A stretch of DNA of 64,000 nucleotides from Anodontia alba (GCA_964016985.1 OZ024834.1:83984289-84048288); one strand, 5' to 3'; shown: positions 34,430-45,249, counted from the first letter of the stretch. The notes: a model not told the origin generated them from the letters alone. A program made the numbers and translations.

Positions 34430-35135
34430 AAACAACATTCTATCATTTTTTATTATTTTCCAGTGAAAATAAGACTTGGCATTTTATGTGAATCATCAGG
34501 TCCAGGCAGACAACATATGAAATATCAATTTTTTTTAAGCCTGAAAAATATAACAAAATAATTCAAAATGTCTGCTGCAGTAATGTATGATTTTTGTTAT
34601 TTAAACAGTTGGCATACAAACGTACATGAGCAAAAACTGATGATATTTTCCCTATTTTCCCAGAAAATAGGGATTTGACAAATTTTGCAAATTTTCCTGA
34701 AGAAATAACTTACATGAAATGCCAAATCCCATTTTCCAGGATAAATAAAAAAAATATTTAAAAGTGGCATCTAACAAAAATGCATGATTTTTTTTTAATT
34801 CTTATTCAAATTCCTTCCCAAATAAAACCAGACATAATATAAAAGCAGGCATGGTTATCTACCAAAATTAAACAGGTGCACTATAATTTAACCTTTACCC
34901 CTCTCTGTGCTAATTCTGCAGATGACAAATTGATTTTTTCCAGAAAACAGGTTTTGACATTAAATACAAATTGTCTCCTTAGTTCTTATTTATTTTTTTT
35001 TTTCCCAGAAAACAGGCATTGACATTTCATGTAAATTATCTCCTATGAAGACAATTTGCATTTCTGGGAAAAATAAGAAAAATATTTTAAAATGTCATCT
35101 GCTGAAATTTTTTACCCAGAGTGCTTGAGCTCTAA
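34430..35135. repeat. Cluster of C-core hairpins
   Basis: At least three diverged C units (cores near 34480, 34680 and 35020; GACATTTCATGTAAATTATC, CCCATTTTCCAGGATAAATA) with recurrent AAAATAAGAAAAATATTT and GTCATCTGCTGAAAT arms. TTAA starts at 34890 (TTTAACCTTTACCCCTCTC). Confidence 0.5.
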
Positions 35136-35378
35136 CAGGCATATTAAAGACAGGATATATGGTAATCCATGAACATCTGTATGTAAGATTACATAATTAA
35201 GTGCAACAAATATGCAAGGGTGATACCAGTCAGGGGTCAAACAGGTGCAAACCAATCATTACTTCCACAAATATTATTTCTTTGTCACATTACATCACTA
35301 AAACATTTTTTTTGGACTTTGTTGTTTTTCTGATGGTTGTTTACCCAACCATAAAAAATATTTTTGTCTTAACAGAAA

Positions 35379-35563
35379 CATAGCTCTTGACAAGATGCTT
35401 TTTTCAATCGAAAAGTATTGATATTTTCTTATTTCTCCATGAAAATATATGTTGTGGGTACTCATTAGAAGCGCCTCAGTGAGGCGCTTCTAATGAGTAC
35501 CCACAACATATGTTTTCATGGAGAAAAATATTCACCTGATACCCATTCTTATCTAGATCAATG
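35379..35563. mobile_element. A MITE with K core
   Basis: Ends CATAGCTCTTGACAAGATGC and ATTCTTATCTAGATCAATG. The core is a long clean hairpin (GTGGGTACTCATTAGAAGCG, CCTCAGTGAGG, complement) extending through CTTATTTCTCCATGAAAA. Confidence 0.7.
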
Positions 35564-35580
35564 AAAAATAGTAAAATTTT

Positions 35581-35736
35581 CATAGCTCCAGATAAGAGTG
35601 GGTATCCAGATAAAATTCTTGTTTTACCCATCAGAAGCACTCCAGCAACATACTTCTAATGAGTAACAATACAACATGTTTTTGTGGACAAATAAGAAAA
35701 AATATATACCTGGAACTTCCTCTTATCTGGAGCTAT
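35581..35736. mobile_element. A MITE, diverged core
   Basis: Ends CATAGCTCCAGATAAGAG and CTCTTATCTGGAGCTATG are a perfect 18-bp inverted repeat; the inner core is decayed (ACCCATCAGAAGCACT ... ACTTCTAATGAGTA). Confidence 0.7.
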
Positions 35737-35750
35737 GTTTTACCCAGCTG

Positions 35751-35969
35751 TTAACCCTGGTCCTGCTGAACCCACGTATGCCCAGAATTGGTCCTGCCGA
35801 ACCCGGGTAAGCCCAGGATTTGCAAATAGTGTAGATCCAGATCAGCTGGCTTCTTCAGAAGTATTAAGTATAAGAATTAGTATCAACAACCTGGATCAAG
35901 TAATCTGATTGGCTGAAAATTAGAACTGGACATGGCATCTTTTAAATTATTCAGCATGGCAAGGGTTAA
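35751..35969. mobile_element. B1 MITE with rearranged core
   Basis: TTAA at 35751-35754 and 35966-35969. The end sequence CTGGTCCTGCTGAACCC is partly repeated at 35780; the right B-core arm is deleted. Its right TTAA is also the start of the next C element. Confidence 0.6.
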
Positions 35970-36125
35970 CTTATCGCTCTCTGGGCCAATTCAGTAGACA
36001 ACAAATTGACAATTTTTTCTTGTTTTGCCTAGAAAATAGGCTTTGATGTTTTCTTGCAAATTGTCTCATTAGGAGACAATTTGCATGAGATATTAAAGCC
36101 TATTTTCTGCAAAAATTTAATGGAG
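35966..36125. mobile_element. C MITE, left part and core
   Basis: Starts TTAACTTATCGCTCTCTGG and includes AGTAGACAACAAATTGACAA and a core GATGTTTTCTTGCAAATTGT, CTCATTAGGAGACAATTTGC. The right arm is truncated after TTTTCTGCAAAAATTTAA. Confidence 0.55.
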
Positions 36126-36519
36126 GTGACAGTGGGAATTTATGTCCTTTTATAGCACCACATCACTGCAGTATGACAGACTCCATTCCAAGTGACCGGA
36201 TACAATCACCTGGCAGGCACATTAAACCAACATCAGTGTGATTGTCCTAGCTTTTCTTTGACACATAAACTAGACAAAGTAGGTCACATGTACCCCATGC
36301 CAGTGCCAATTTATCAACAGACCTTGGGGAGAAAGAGAAATATTCAAATAATCGAAGGAATAAGCAGGAGCCAGCCAGTTCTCTTTCCAACAATATATCA
36401 AGTCATACCCAACAGTTATACTAAATTTTAAGATCCTAGGTGCAGTATATATAGTTCTTGAGAAATGTTTGACAGAAATAGTAATAAAAAAAAAGACAAA
36501 AAAAGAATAATCAATTACA

Positions 36520-37653
36520 CAGCATTCCCATTCACGTACTGCAGTACGTAATTCACGTAGAGAATCTGCCATGAGCGTACAGAACTGTTGGTATCTACGC
36601 ACATAAACGTACCAAAAATTTGGTGCACGTATAAATTGCAACATGCGTACGTCCTACTGAGTCAGTTTTCGCTCAATAGCATATCATTTTAAATATTAAT
36701 AAAGCATCGAAACACTGCGGTTGCTGGCGGACAATAACGAATGCGTTCGACGACTGCACAGGACGGAAATCCCGGAATGTATTTATATTCTTACCGAGAG
36801 GGATAAGATTATTGTTCATTGGTTATTGTGTATGATCTTTTTTGCATTATCCAATCACTGACGACCATTAAATTGTATCGCGGTTCAGTGGACACCTCTT
36901 TTTCTCTGAGTTTCGATACGGCTCGGTCCGCTGAAGCGTATACAGAAGTTGTCAATTAGATCGGTAATTACTGCATGCAAAAGAAATATTTTGTTTCATT
37001 TAGATTAATTTAGGATAGTTGTACCGCTGCATGACTACTTTAGCCAAGTTTTTAATGACTGTTATCAACAAAAACATGTACTTATTGCCGTAAAATCTAC
37101 ATGTCATAAGTTTTCGCGACTTCCTAATTTCCCGAAAAAGTTTAATTATTCAGTCAATAAACACTGTTATGAATATTAAAAGCGCTCAGAACTCCCAGGA
37201 AAATGTCATACACTCTTTCATAGAATTTCCAATCTTTCATGCCATTTTGCAGTAGCGATTTTCTATAAAATCAGTATGTCCGGCTCACACTGAATGAAAG
37301 GAACAACATTCTGGACAGAACCTGTTTTACCTGTTTTTAAACATTGTATATCTAAGAAGCTTGAATAGTACTTGAACTTGGCTGTTAGTATTAGGTTCTT
37401 TTGACTGAAGAATATGTTTTGGAAAAGTGACGTCTTGATATGATTGAAGCACAGTTTTCCTTTTATTTAAAATACTAAGACAAAGTACCTAAAACTGACC
37501 ACAATGACATTTAAAGTATAAAGTCTTCCCAGTGCTTAACAAGGCATTTAATTACCCACAAATATGTGTACCCTCAAAAAGTGATCTGTACCCCCAAATG
37601 CTAAACCCAAAGGGTACATGTACCCCTAAATCAAAATGTGAGTGGGAATGCTG
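36520..37653 (-). mobile_element. 1,134-bp TIR element, copy 2 (inverted)
   Basis: Same length as copy 1 and nearly identical when reversed, with ends CAGCATTCCCATTCAC and GTGAGTGGGAATGCTG. Flanked by the six-base duplication ATTACA (36514-36519 and 37654-37659). Its TATAAATA motif is at about 36781-36788 on the minus strand. With copy 1 it forms 1.1-kb inverted arms around 2.3 kb. Confidence 0.75.
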
Positions 37654-37798
37654 ATTACAGACATGTAGAGAGACAATTACAAATGGAAAAGACAATTAAG
37701 ACATGTAGATGAAAATTTTTACAAATCATGGAAACTACAAAAACTGTATACTTCCTTGGCTAGGTATGTATGTCAAAGGTATGTATAGGGCAAATACT

Positions 37799-38168
37799 CG
37801 GCTCCAGATAAGGTTTTTTTTTTCTACTAAAATTTATTTCTTATTTCTCCGCAAAATATTTTGAGAGTAATCATTAGAAGTGCCTTGGCAAGGTGCTTCT
37901 AAGGAGTACCAACAATATGTTTTCTTGTAGAAATAAAAATAAATATTTTCCTGACAATGCGGATACTCCCTCTTATCTGAAGCTAGGCTAAATGCATTCA
38001 AATGATGTCTTGTTTTATTGATAGATCTAGATAAGATTGGGTACCAGGTAAATAGTTTTTTCTTTATTTCTCGACATAACACTGCTGATGAATACCCACA
38101 TTTGTTTTCGTTGAGTAAAAAGAAAACTACAGATACTTGTTGGTTGAAAAAAGCGCCTTATCAAGAGT
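37799..38168. mobile_element. Two A MITEs
   Basis: 37799-37986: ends GGCTCCAGATAAGG and CTCTTATCTGAAGCTAGG, core tip CCTTGGCAAGG. 38020-38168: left GATAGATCTAGATAAGATTG, right AAAGCGCCTTATCAAGAG, core mostly lost. Confidence 0.5.
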
Positions 38169-38169
38169 T

Positions 38170-38450
38170 TTGATTGTGTTGGGGTTTTTTTTTATGATAT
38201 GTCAACCCTTGTGGGTCATTTTGTGTCATCTCCAAGAGAAAGGGAGAAGAGAGATAGAAGAGAAAGTAGAGAAGATGAAGGGGAGAAAGAGGAACAGGAA
38301 TGAAAGTGAAGAAACAAAGAAGTAAAAACAGTCCCCTCTAACCTTACCTGCTACAAGGATAGCAGGTTAAGCCCAACTGTAAGCTAATATCAGTTGGACG
38401 CCCTGGTGACGTAACATACATGACACCTTCGCCACATCCCACCACACAGT
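38170..38450 (-). repeat. SINE-like repeat with purine-rich tract, copy 1
   Basis: GATTGTGTTGGGGTTTTTTT, GTCAACCCTTGTGGGTCATT, a GAGAAAG-rich tract, then CAACTGTAAGCTAATATCAG, TTGGACGCCCTGGTGACG. A second copy is at 42125-42420. The start resembles the reversed tail of the tRNA-SINE, suggesting a related retroposon on the minus strand. Confidence 0.5.
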
Positions 38451-38656
38451 CTTATCAAGAGCTATGTGTATCACAGAAAATATAACAAACATGCTGTGTC
38501 ACACCTCATACCACGAGCATCACATTCTTCTTGCCTGAGCTTCAGTATGAGAAAACGTACCTTCTGTACCTTCCCACGTGCATACAACAAAGACTCAAAT
38601 CAGCCTTTGTATCCACACAGTCTGATTAGAGTCTCTGTTGTCCACAGATGGGTATC

Positions 38657-38809
38657 TCATAGCAACAGATAAGGCGCTTTTTTCATCCGAAAAATGCTGA
38701 TATCTTTATTTCTCGCCAAGGCGCTTCTAATGAGTACCCACAACATATGTTTTCCTCAAGAAATAAGAAAAATAATATGTGGATACCCCCCCTTTATCTG
38801 TAGCTATGT
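38657..38809. mobile_element. A MITE, one core arm shortened
   Basis: Ends CATAGCAACAGATAAGGC and CTTTATCTGTAGCTATG. The left K arm is deleted between TATTTCTCG and CCAAGGCGCTTC. Confidence 0.55.
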
Positions 38810-39040
38810 ATCTGCTTAGTGACTGCGTGAAAGTAGTTACTATACACATATAGCACTACAAATCGTTATCAGAGCCTGACATCAACTGGAAATGAGAATT
38901 TTACATGCAAAATGTACATTCTTGATTATCTTTAAATGGGCTGCAGATGCCAATATTACCGCAGCTACTAAGGCCAAATAAAAAAAATGTGTGTGTTTAA
39001 TGTAACATTTTTAGAAAAAAATAGGTAGGGAAAGTAAAGA

Positions 39041-39071
<31 letters not shown>

Positions 39072-39176
39072 GAAATATACCATAATTACCAAATATATTT
39101 GGACTTCACACATATTTCACATAAAAATTTTACATGTCTGGTTATCCTTAGATATGCCAAAAGTATTAATAAAATG

Positions 39177-39240
39177 ACAAACAGTGTACACCCTGATCAA
39201 ACTGTAGGAGCAACTCTGATCTGGGTCTTCACTATTTGCT
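39177..39240. repeat. B-core hairpin
   Basis: Arms GACAAACAGTGTACACCCTG and GATCTGGGTCTTCACTATTT; ends not recognised. Confidence 0.5.
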
Positions 39241-39419
39241 CAGATCTACTTGTCTGAATATATAGAAGAAATATTTTATCCCAGTAAAACATGGAAAAAT
39301 TGACTAGGTTTTACCAGGAAAATTAGGTATGGGGTAGGGTTATCCTAAACACACATCTTTTTTTTTTTTTTTTTTTTTGGTCTTCAGTGGGCTTGATACA
39401 CCTGGTTTTAAAAAGGGAG

Positions 39420-39600
39420 AAAACTTTTGTAACTTCAGATTTGTGTCCTCCACACCAAGCCTTCTTCTGAAAGGGGTCAACTCTGAAAGGAAAGATTCTG
39501 GGAGCAAATTCTTCTCTTTTTGAGCCCCCTTTTCAGACGTGATGGAAAAACAAATCTGAAAGAATTGCTTTCCGTGAATGCGTATCCATTCCTTTTCAAT
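39420..39600. repeat. Diverged GGAAAGAATTTGCTCC-type hairpin repeat
   Basis: TTCTGAAAGGGGTCAACTCT, GAAAGGAAAGATTCTGGGAG, CAAATTCTTCTC and TTTCAGACGTG recall the tandem unit at 19.15 kb and the repeat at 52.8 kb. It lies in the intron just downstream of the receptor's first exon. Confidence 0.4.
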
Positions 39601-39715
39601 CTTGCGCAATTTCATTTCAATATCACTGAACAGACTGTCATCAGCCTGCAGCTATTTGATCATGTACAAAAATGTACACAGACATGCTAGTATTGCACAA
39701 CTTTTAAAAAATTAC

Positions 39716-39998
39716 CATTTTTAATCTTTGGCTTGGCCCCTGGTGAAATTGGTGGTGGATTTGGTGGCGGCTCCATCACATGCGTTGGTAGAGAAACACT
39801 CCTTGAAATTCCGGTGTTGCCTGAGGAAACTGGGGACAGAGACATTGCACGACTTGTACCAGGAACCGCTCGGTAACTTTCTATTCCCGCGGACATATCA
39901 TTGCGTGTGAGGGAATCAGCTGTTAGCTTCTGCACAAAATCGGGCAAATTTTGGAGATTCGCATCAAAATATGCGTCCGATGTAGTAATATTCTCCAT
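39716..39998 (-). CDS. Probable first coding exon (A/B domain) of the nuclear receptor
   Basis: The start ATG (39998-39996) has A at -3 and G at +4, and an in-frame TGA lies nine bases upstream. The exon encodes 94 residues plus one base: MENITTSDAYFDANL, then a Ser/Pro-rich stretch (SPVSSGNTGISRSVSLP; PPPNPPPISPGAKPKIKN), the kind of disordered sequence found in receptor N-terminal domains. It ends AAAAATG|GTAATT, a phase-1 donor. The next phase-1 acceptor with a coding exon on this strand is at 681; joining gives [13 protein letters not shown] leading straight into the zinc finger, about 16 residues later. The link across 39 kb is inferred from strand, phase and composition; the exon could belong to another gene nested here. 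Confidence 0.65.
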
Positions 39999-40647
39999 GA
40001 TAAATCAATATTTAACAACCCTCCATTAAGACTATGTACTGTCAAAGGTTCGAATTTGGAAAATTATCACTTTTGTGAACCCTTTTTCCAACTACCACCA
40101 AAACATTATAATCCTAACTGGGCGAACAATTTTTCTGAACCGCTAATTGCCAATTAAAGAAAGCAATTAGCAGCACAGTGAGTTTTAACACACGTAAATA
40201 ACAGCGGCTTTTTATAAGATAATTAATCTCATATTATATCCATATTTGTGTATCCAACACAAGCTGTGGAATTTCCCATCACTGCAGTCACTACAATGAA
40301 TATTCTAAATTTGTACTAATATGGCGGCAACCCAATACACAAAACTCCGGCGTTCTTGCACTTTTTGAGTTCGACAACATGTCAGCAAATATGGTATTTA
40401 AAACACAATAGCCGTTTTGTCTGCTCAATTATAAACTCAAATTGTATCAACCGTAATTGTAATTACTCCTTAATCTAAGTCCCGCATGTGTGTCTGCAGG
40501 TGCACTATATCGTACGTGTGTGATTACGGTAAGAGAGGTCGTTGACTTTTCTGCACTGTTGTGAATACTGTACAAATCGATTTCGCAGTTACTTCCCTTA
40601 ATGCGCCCACTAAAAACTACTTGGATTATCTCCCATATATAATGATA

Positions 40648-41165
40648 TACCGTATTCGACCAAATTACCGCACATACCCCTAACAAACAGTCGAGTATTT
40701 TCTTCATATTTACTGCCTGTGTACTTTTATCAACTTCTTTGTAACACATATGCTGTTGGTGCCCATTTGAATTGCCTCAACATAATTATGCTTACACCAT
40801 TTTTTTTTTGATTTTCTCTATAAAAGCATGTAATTTTGATATTCATTTAATTTGCCTCAACCTCTTTAATTGACTCAACATGTTAAGACAATTCAATACT
40901 CATTTGAATTGCCTCAACATGTTAGGATTAAGATGTATAATTTTGGTACTCATTTGAATTGCATCAACCTGTCATGATTAATTTTAAGACTTAATCAACC
41001 CCAAATTGCTGAGGCAATTCAATACTCACTTGAATTGCCTCAACCTGTTGAGATTAAGATTTAAACCTAAATTTGTTGAGGCAATTCAGTAATCACTTGA
41101 ATTATCTCAAACTGTTGAGGTTAAGGTTAAGGCAATTCAGTACTCAATTGAACCTGTTTTGATTA
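40648..41165. repeat. D-type end plus tandem CAATTCAA repeats
   Basis: Starts TACCGTATTCGACCAAATTACC as family D, then runs into five or six imperfect units of about 75 bp built from ACTCATTTGAATTGCCTCAA and TGTTGAGGCAATTCA (a D-type core repeatedly duplicated). No right end is seen. Confidence 0.5.
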
Positions 41166-41422
41166 AGATTAACCAAAGAAAGCTGACCAACCTGCAGTGA
41201 ATTGGTGCTGAGAAATCAGAATTCCACTTTTTTATCTGGTTGTTATTGATTGGATATCCAACATCCACATCACACTGTAAGTCAGGATTTCATAAGAAAT
41301 TTAACCCAAAGCAACTTTTATATTTCTGTTACTTTATTAAGATATAAGAATTACTAATCTTATAATCATACCTTAACTACAGTATGATTTAACAAATGAC
41401 AAATGCTAGACAAATATGAAAA

Positions 41423-41701
41423 CATCACGAAAACATGCCTATATAAATTTGACCCCCTTAAACCCCATTTTTATATAGTAAAACTGGGGTTTGCAGGGGT
41501 ATAAGTTATTTTTCTTATTTCTGCTCAAAACATAGATTGTGGGGTACTCATTAGAACAGCCTCGTCGAGGCGGTTCTAACGAGTACCTACAATCTATGTT
41601 TTGAGCAGAAGTATGAAAAATATCAGAAGTTTTTGTCTGAAAATTTTCATTTTTTGATGGTAAAATTTTCAGTATATTTGAATAGGCGTGTTTTCATAAT
41701 G
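41423..41701. mobile_element. E MITE with K core
   Basis: Ends CATCACGAAAACATGCCTAT and AATAGGCGTGTTTTCATAATG; core arms GTACTCATTAGAACAGCC and GGCGGTTCTAACGAGTAC have two mismatches, so this stem is starting to decay. Confidence 0.65.
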
Positions 41702-41869
41702 TATGTGTTAGCCAGGTTGCCACACTCATATATGGAACTACAAATGTGTGAGATAAGCTGCTGACTCATTTCAGGCTACCTGTCTGCATGGGAAATATAT
41801 GCATTAGTGAAAGCAAAATAAAAAGAGGCAGTGGATTTGGGTAGTTATTTTAATAAAACATATATAGTA

Positions 41870-42092
41870 CTCTACAACCTCTTTATCACACGGTTCACTA
41901 TTACACGGTTTTGGATATAACACGGTTTAAAGATGTACCCCAAAAATGTATAGAATATATTGACAAATGACCATAAATGGTCATTTTTCAATATAATCTA
42001 TACATTTTTGTTTGGATATAACACGGTTGTTTAACTAACACGGTTTATGCTATGGACCCCAACAATAGTGTTATAAAGAGGTTGTGGTGTAT
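41870..42092. mobile_element. TA-type MITE with ACACGGTT repeats, copy 1
   Basis: Ends TACTCTACAACCTCTTTATC and TTATAAAGAGGTTGTGGTGTA. Several ATAACACGGTT units and a central palindrome AATGACCATAAATGGTCATT. A second, rearranged copy is at 58180-58425. Confidence 0.65.
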
Positions 42093-42124
42093 TCTGTTTT
42101 TGTGAATGTTGCATTCCAGGAGAC

Positions 42125-42420
42125 TCACTGATTGTGTTGGGGTTTAACAACACGTCAACCCTAGTGGGTCATTTTGTCGTTTCCCAGAGAAAGGGAGAAA
42201 AGAGATAGAAGAGATAGTAGAAGAGATGAAAGAGAGGAACAGGGAAGAAAGAGGAATAGGAAAGAAAGTGGAGAAACAGAAGAAAAAAAACACCCCCCTC
42301 CCCCCCCCTACCCTTACCTGCTGTAAGGATAGCAGGCCTTGCCCAACTGTAAGCCAATATCAGTTGGATGCCCTGGTGACATTATATACACAACACCTTC
42401 GCACCACCCGACCACCCTCT
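42125..42420 (-). repeat. SINE-like repeat with purine-rich tract, copy 2
   Basis: Same order as 38170-38450: GATTGTGTTGGGGTTTAACA, GTCAACCCTAGTGGGTCATT, GAGAAAG-rich tract, CAACTGTAAGCCAATATCAG, TTGGATGCCCTGGTGACA. Confidence 0.5.
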
Positions 42421-42589
42421 CAGGGAGACTCATCTTATGGACACCTGCTCCCACTTTTAAGGGGAATGGATATGCTTTACAAAGGGACAACTACTCTTAT
42501 AGGGACCAAATGCTTCCCTTTTAGAGTGGACCTTTTTTTTTTTTTTAGAAATGAACTGGTGTATAGTAAGCAAACAGAAGTTATAGATG

Positions 42590-42632
42590 TTGCCCCCCCC
42601 CCGCCCCCCCCCCCACCTCCCCCCTACCCCCC
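42590..42632. repeat. Poly-C tract
   Basis: C-rich run with single G, A and T interruptions. Confidence 0.9.
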
Positions 42633-42675
42633 TTGTAAAAATGGTGGAAAATCCATCAGGGTATACACAGTCTCC

Positions 42676-42885
42676 TAAACCTTTGTCATGCTGAATAAAT
42701 TAAGATGCCACACCCACTTCCAATTTTCAGCCAATCAGATTACTTGATCCAGGTTGTTGATAAAAATTCATATACATGTACAAAATGACAAACAGTGCAG
42801 ATCGAGATCAGTTGGCTTCTGAAATGGATCTTCACTGTTTGCAAAGGCAGGGTATATCCAGGTTCAGCCGGACAAGAGTTATTGT
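42676..42885. mobile_element. B1 MITE, ends degraded
   Basis: CCTTTGTCATGCTGAATAAA at left; GGTTCAGCCGGACAAGAGTTA at right; B core 42789-42843 with a short tip. Confidence 0.55.
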
Positions 42886-42984
42886 CGACATGCATGTCTC
42901 TGCAGTTTCAACTTTTAGGAAAAATACAACAATAAAAATGGATGGTAACCTCATTTTCTGTGTTGTTTTTTTCTTTTTATTTTC

Positions 42985-43090
42985 AGATTAAAAAATTAGA
43001 CATTTCATGCATATTGTCTCCTTATGATACAGTCTGCATGAAATGTCAAACAATGTTTATTGGGAAAAATAAGACTATTTCAAAATCTCC
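42985..43090. repeat. C-core hairpin
   Basis: Core TTAGACATTTCATGCATATT, GTCTCCTTATGATACAGTC, then GCATGAAATGTCAAAC. Confidence 0.5.
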
Positions 43091-43273
43091 GGATTTTGTT
43101 TTACTAGCATGCTAAGCATTAAATGCTCACTCAGTGCTTTCGAGCAAAATGGGGAATGTAATATATGTGGCATGCTTGCCTGTTTGGCTAGCTTTTTTTT
43201 CATGATACTTTATAAAACTAGTTGTTCACAAGTATTTACTTTAATATCACTCCTTGAAACGTTGATCAGGGCC

Positions 43274-43501
43274 TTAACCCATTGTAGACTAAATGAACTC
43301 ACCCACACCATATACTGGAAGAGTCCAATTTCAAGTTTAGATAGGTCAGGTTATGAGATTTAGATATTCCTAGAGAAAAATGGCTAAATTATTTGCAAAC
43401 AGTGAAGACCCTGATCAGACACCGCATTCTGCAGCATCTGATCTGGGTCTGCACTGTTTGCCAATTACCCTTTTAGGGGTATCCCGACTACAATGGGTTA
43501 A
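43274..43501. mobile_element. B2 MITE, TTAA-flanked
   Basis: TTAA at 43274-43277 and 43498-43501; ends CCCATTGTAGACTAAATG and CGACTACAATGGG. B core 43397-43462 with tip ACACCGCATTCTGCAGCATCT. An inverted sister copy is at 55052-55278. Upstream sequence (43170-43265) is also duplicated at 54.74-54.84 kb. Confidence 0.65.
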
Positions 43502-43706
43502 CATTTTGCTAATAGATTCCACAATAACTAACAGTGCCCAGCAAGGATTTAAGGGCAGTGGGTTGCTGGGTATGGCACTTTTTGTGTGGTCATACAAGAA
43601 TGAGGGTACATGTACCATGTTATGTACTTAGTATCAAGACATGTTACAAAATATAATCCCATTCCACAATAAATGCCTCAAACTATAATACACATAAAAC
43701 TGACTT

Positions 43707-44219
43707 TTAACGCTTAGCACTCTGAGTAAAATTTTCAGCAGATGACACACTGAAATATTTTTCTTATTTTTCCTAGAAAACAGATTTTGACATTGTTTCC
43801 AGTGGAGACAATTTCCATGAAATATCAAATCCTATTTTCTGGGAAAAATAAGAAAAATATCAATTTGTCATCTGCTGAATTAGACCAGAGAGTGTATGGC
43901 CTCGGTGGCTCAGTTGGATGCACCGTCCGACTGGAGACCAGGAGGTCGCGGGTTCAACCCCCGCCGAGGTTGGCAACATTCTTTCGTGGAGATTGATCAT
44001 GAAATATTTTCTACGGTCATTCTCTCCCTTCCGCTGATTCAAGAAGGGCAGTTGTCAGTTTCTGGCGAAAGAATGTGCACAATACTGGTTAACCGCTTAG
44101 AGGACTAAGCCTGCCCAGTAAACGTGTGGTTAGGTAAACTGACCGCGCTCGACATGACCCCATTGGATTGACTGGGCCGTAAAACCTCAACACAAAGACC
44201 AGAGAGTGGTAAAGGTTAA
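43707..44219. mobile_element. C MITE interrupted by a SINE
   Basis: TTAA at 43707-43710 and 44216-44219. Core GATTTTGACATTGTTTCCA, GTGGAGACAATTTCCATGAA. After ATCTGCTGAATTAGACCAGAGAGTG the SINE intervenes, then the end GTGGTAAAGGTTAA completes the element. Confidence 0.7.
43895..44196 (+). mobile_element. tRNA-derived SINE, full length (reference copy)
   Basis: The head contains GGTGGCTCAGTTGGATGC (box A) and CGCGGGTTCAACCCCC (box B). The body holds ATTCTTTCGTGGAGATTGAT, GAAGGGCAGTTGTCAGTTTC and TTAGGTAAACTGACCGCGCT; the tail is GTAAAACCTCAACACAAA. A 12-bp target duplication GACCAGAGAGTG (43883-43894; 44197-44208) gives the exact limits. Confidence 0.85.
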
Positions 44220-44448
44220 ATATTGACGTTTTTTAAATTTGGTCTGATTTTCATGAAATTTTCACCGAAATAAAGTGTTTGATGTCTGGAGTTGAAATAA
44301 GGCAGAGGGCAGCTTTAAAAGGACAGAAGGGCTGCAGGAAAGGGGGTAGAGGGGCAGCCTGCCCCTCTGTATAGAGCTAGCTGGAGCACTGTCTAAAGCT
44401 GCTCTACATGAACATTGGAGGCCCTAATCAGACTGCATGGCTAAAAAC

Positions 44449-44760
44449 ATGGCTCCAGATAAGATGCTTTTTACAACCAAACTGTACTGATGGTTTTCGT
44501 ATTTCTCTGCAAAACATATATTGTGGGCACAGGGACATGGGTGATGGATGGTTTTTTTTCCACTATTAAAACAGAAATTTACGAATAGCACCTTCAGTAT
44601 TGTTGTATATTTGACAATTATACAACTACTCTGAAAGTACTATTTCATATTTTTTTTTTTTTTAATCAAAAAAAAAAAAAAATATCCATGACCCGTGTAC
44701 TTTACTCACATTATGTTTTCCTGGAGAGGAAAAAAGAAATATATTTCTCTGGGTACTCTT
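44449..44760. mobile_element. A MITE, enlarged and diverged
   Basis: Left CATGGCTCCAGATAAGATGC and half a K core (ATATTGTGGGCAC); then sequence with long T and A runs and TTATGTTTTCCTGGAGAGG. The right end is unclear. Confidence 0.4.
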
Positions 44761-44902
44761 CTTGGATGATGATGACAAGTTACGGTTAAATGACACGTCA
44801 ACCCATGAGGGTCATTTGCATCAAAACGGTATATTAACTTGGTTTGGTATTGAAACAGCTATAACGATAAACTTCTATTCTGGAGCCATGGGAAATACAC
44901 TT

Positions 44903-45131
44903 TTAACCCTTAAAGCACCAGTCACAACTATTGTCGTCTGCTTTGTCTTCTGCTGGTTACTTTAAAAGTCATTTCTGCAAACAGTGTGGACCCAGATTAG
45001 GAGCAGTCTAATCTGGGTCCACACTGTTTGCCAGTATGCAAAAATAGGTTTGAAAAGTTTGCAAGAATATTCAGCAGACGACATAGACAACATTTTCAGA
45101 TGCAGGTTTTGCTTGGCGTTTTAAGGGTTAA
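44903..45131. mobile_element. G MITE, TTAA-flanked, with B core
   Basis: TTAA at 44903-44906 and 45128-45131; ends CCCTTAAAGCACCAGTCACA and TTGCTTGGCGTTTTAAGGG; B core 44976-45033 with tip AGATTAGGAGCAGTCTAATCT. Confidence 0.7.
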
Positions 45132-45249
45132 TAAACTTACCTCCTCATGGACAAACCCATACTTGAATGATGACAGTGTATACTGTTCTACCTTTGATTT
45201 AAAAAAAAAAAAACAACTGTAAATGTGCCCATTTTGAAAGCTCCATTCC

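Noticed and set aside
36270..36644. 124-codon minus-strand frame with LMADSLRELRTAV
   Set aside because: It starts inside the 1,134-bp element and crosses its end into unrelated flank, so it is not a conserved protein as it stands; the within-element part is noted with the element.
43895..43975. A functional tRNA gene
   Set aside because: A and B boxes are present but the sequence cannot fold into a complete tRNA and is followed by a SINE body repeated elsewhere.
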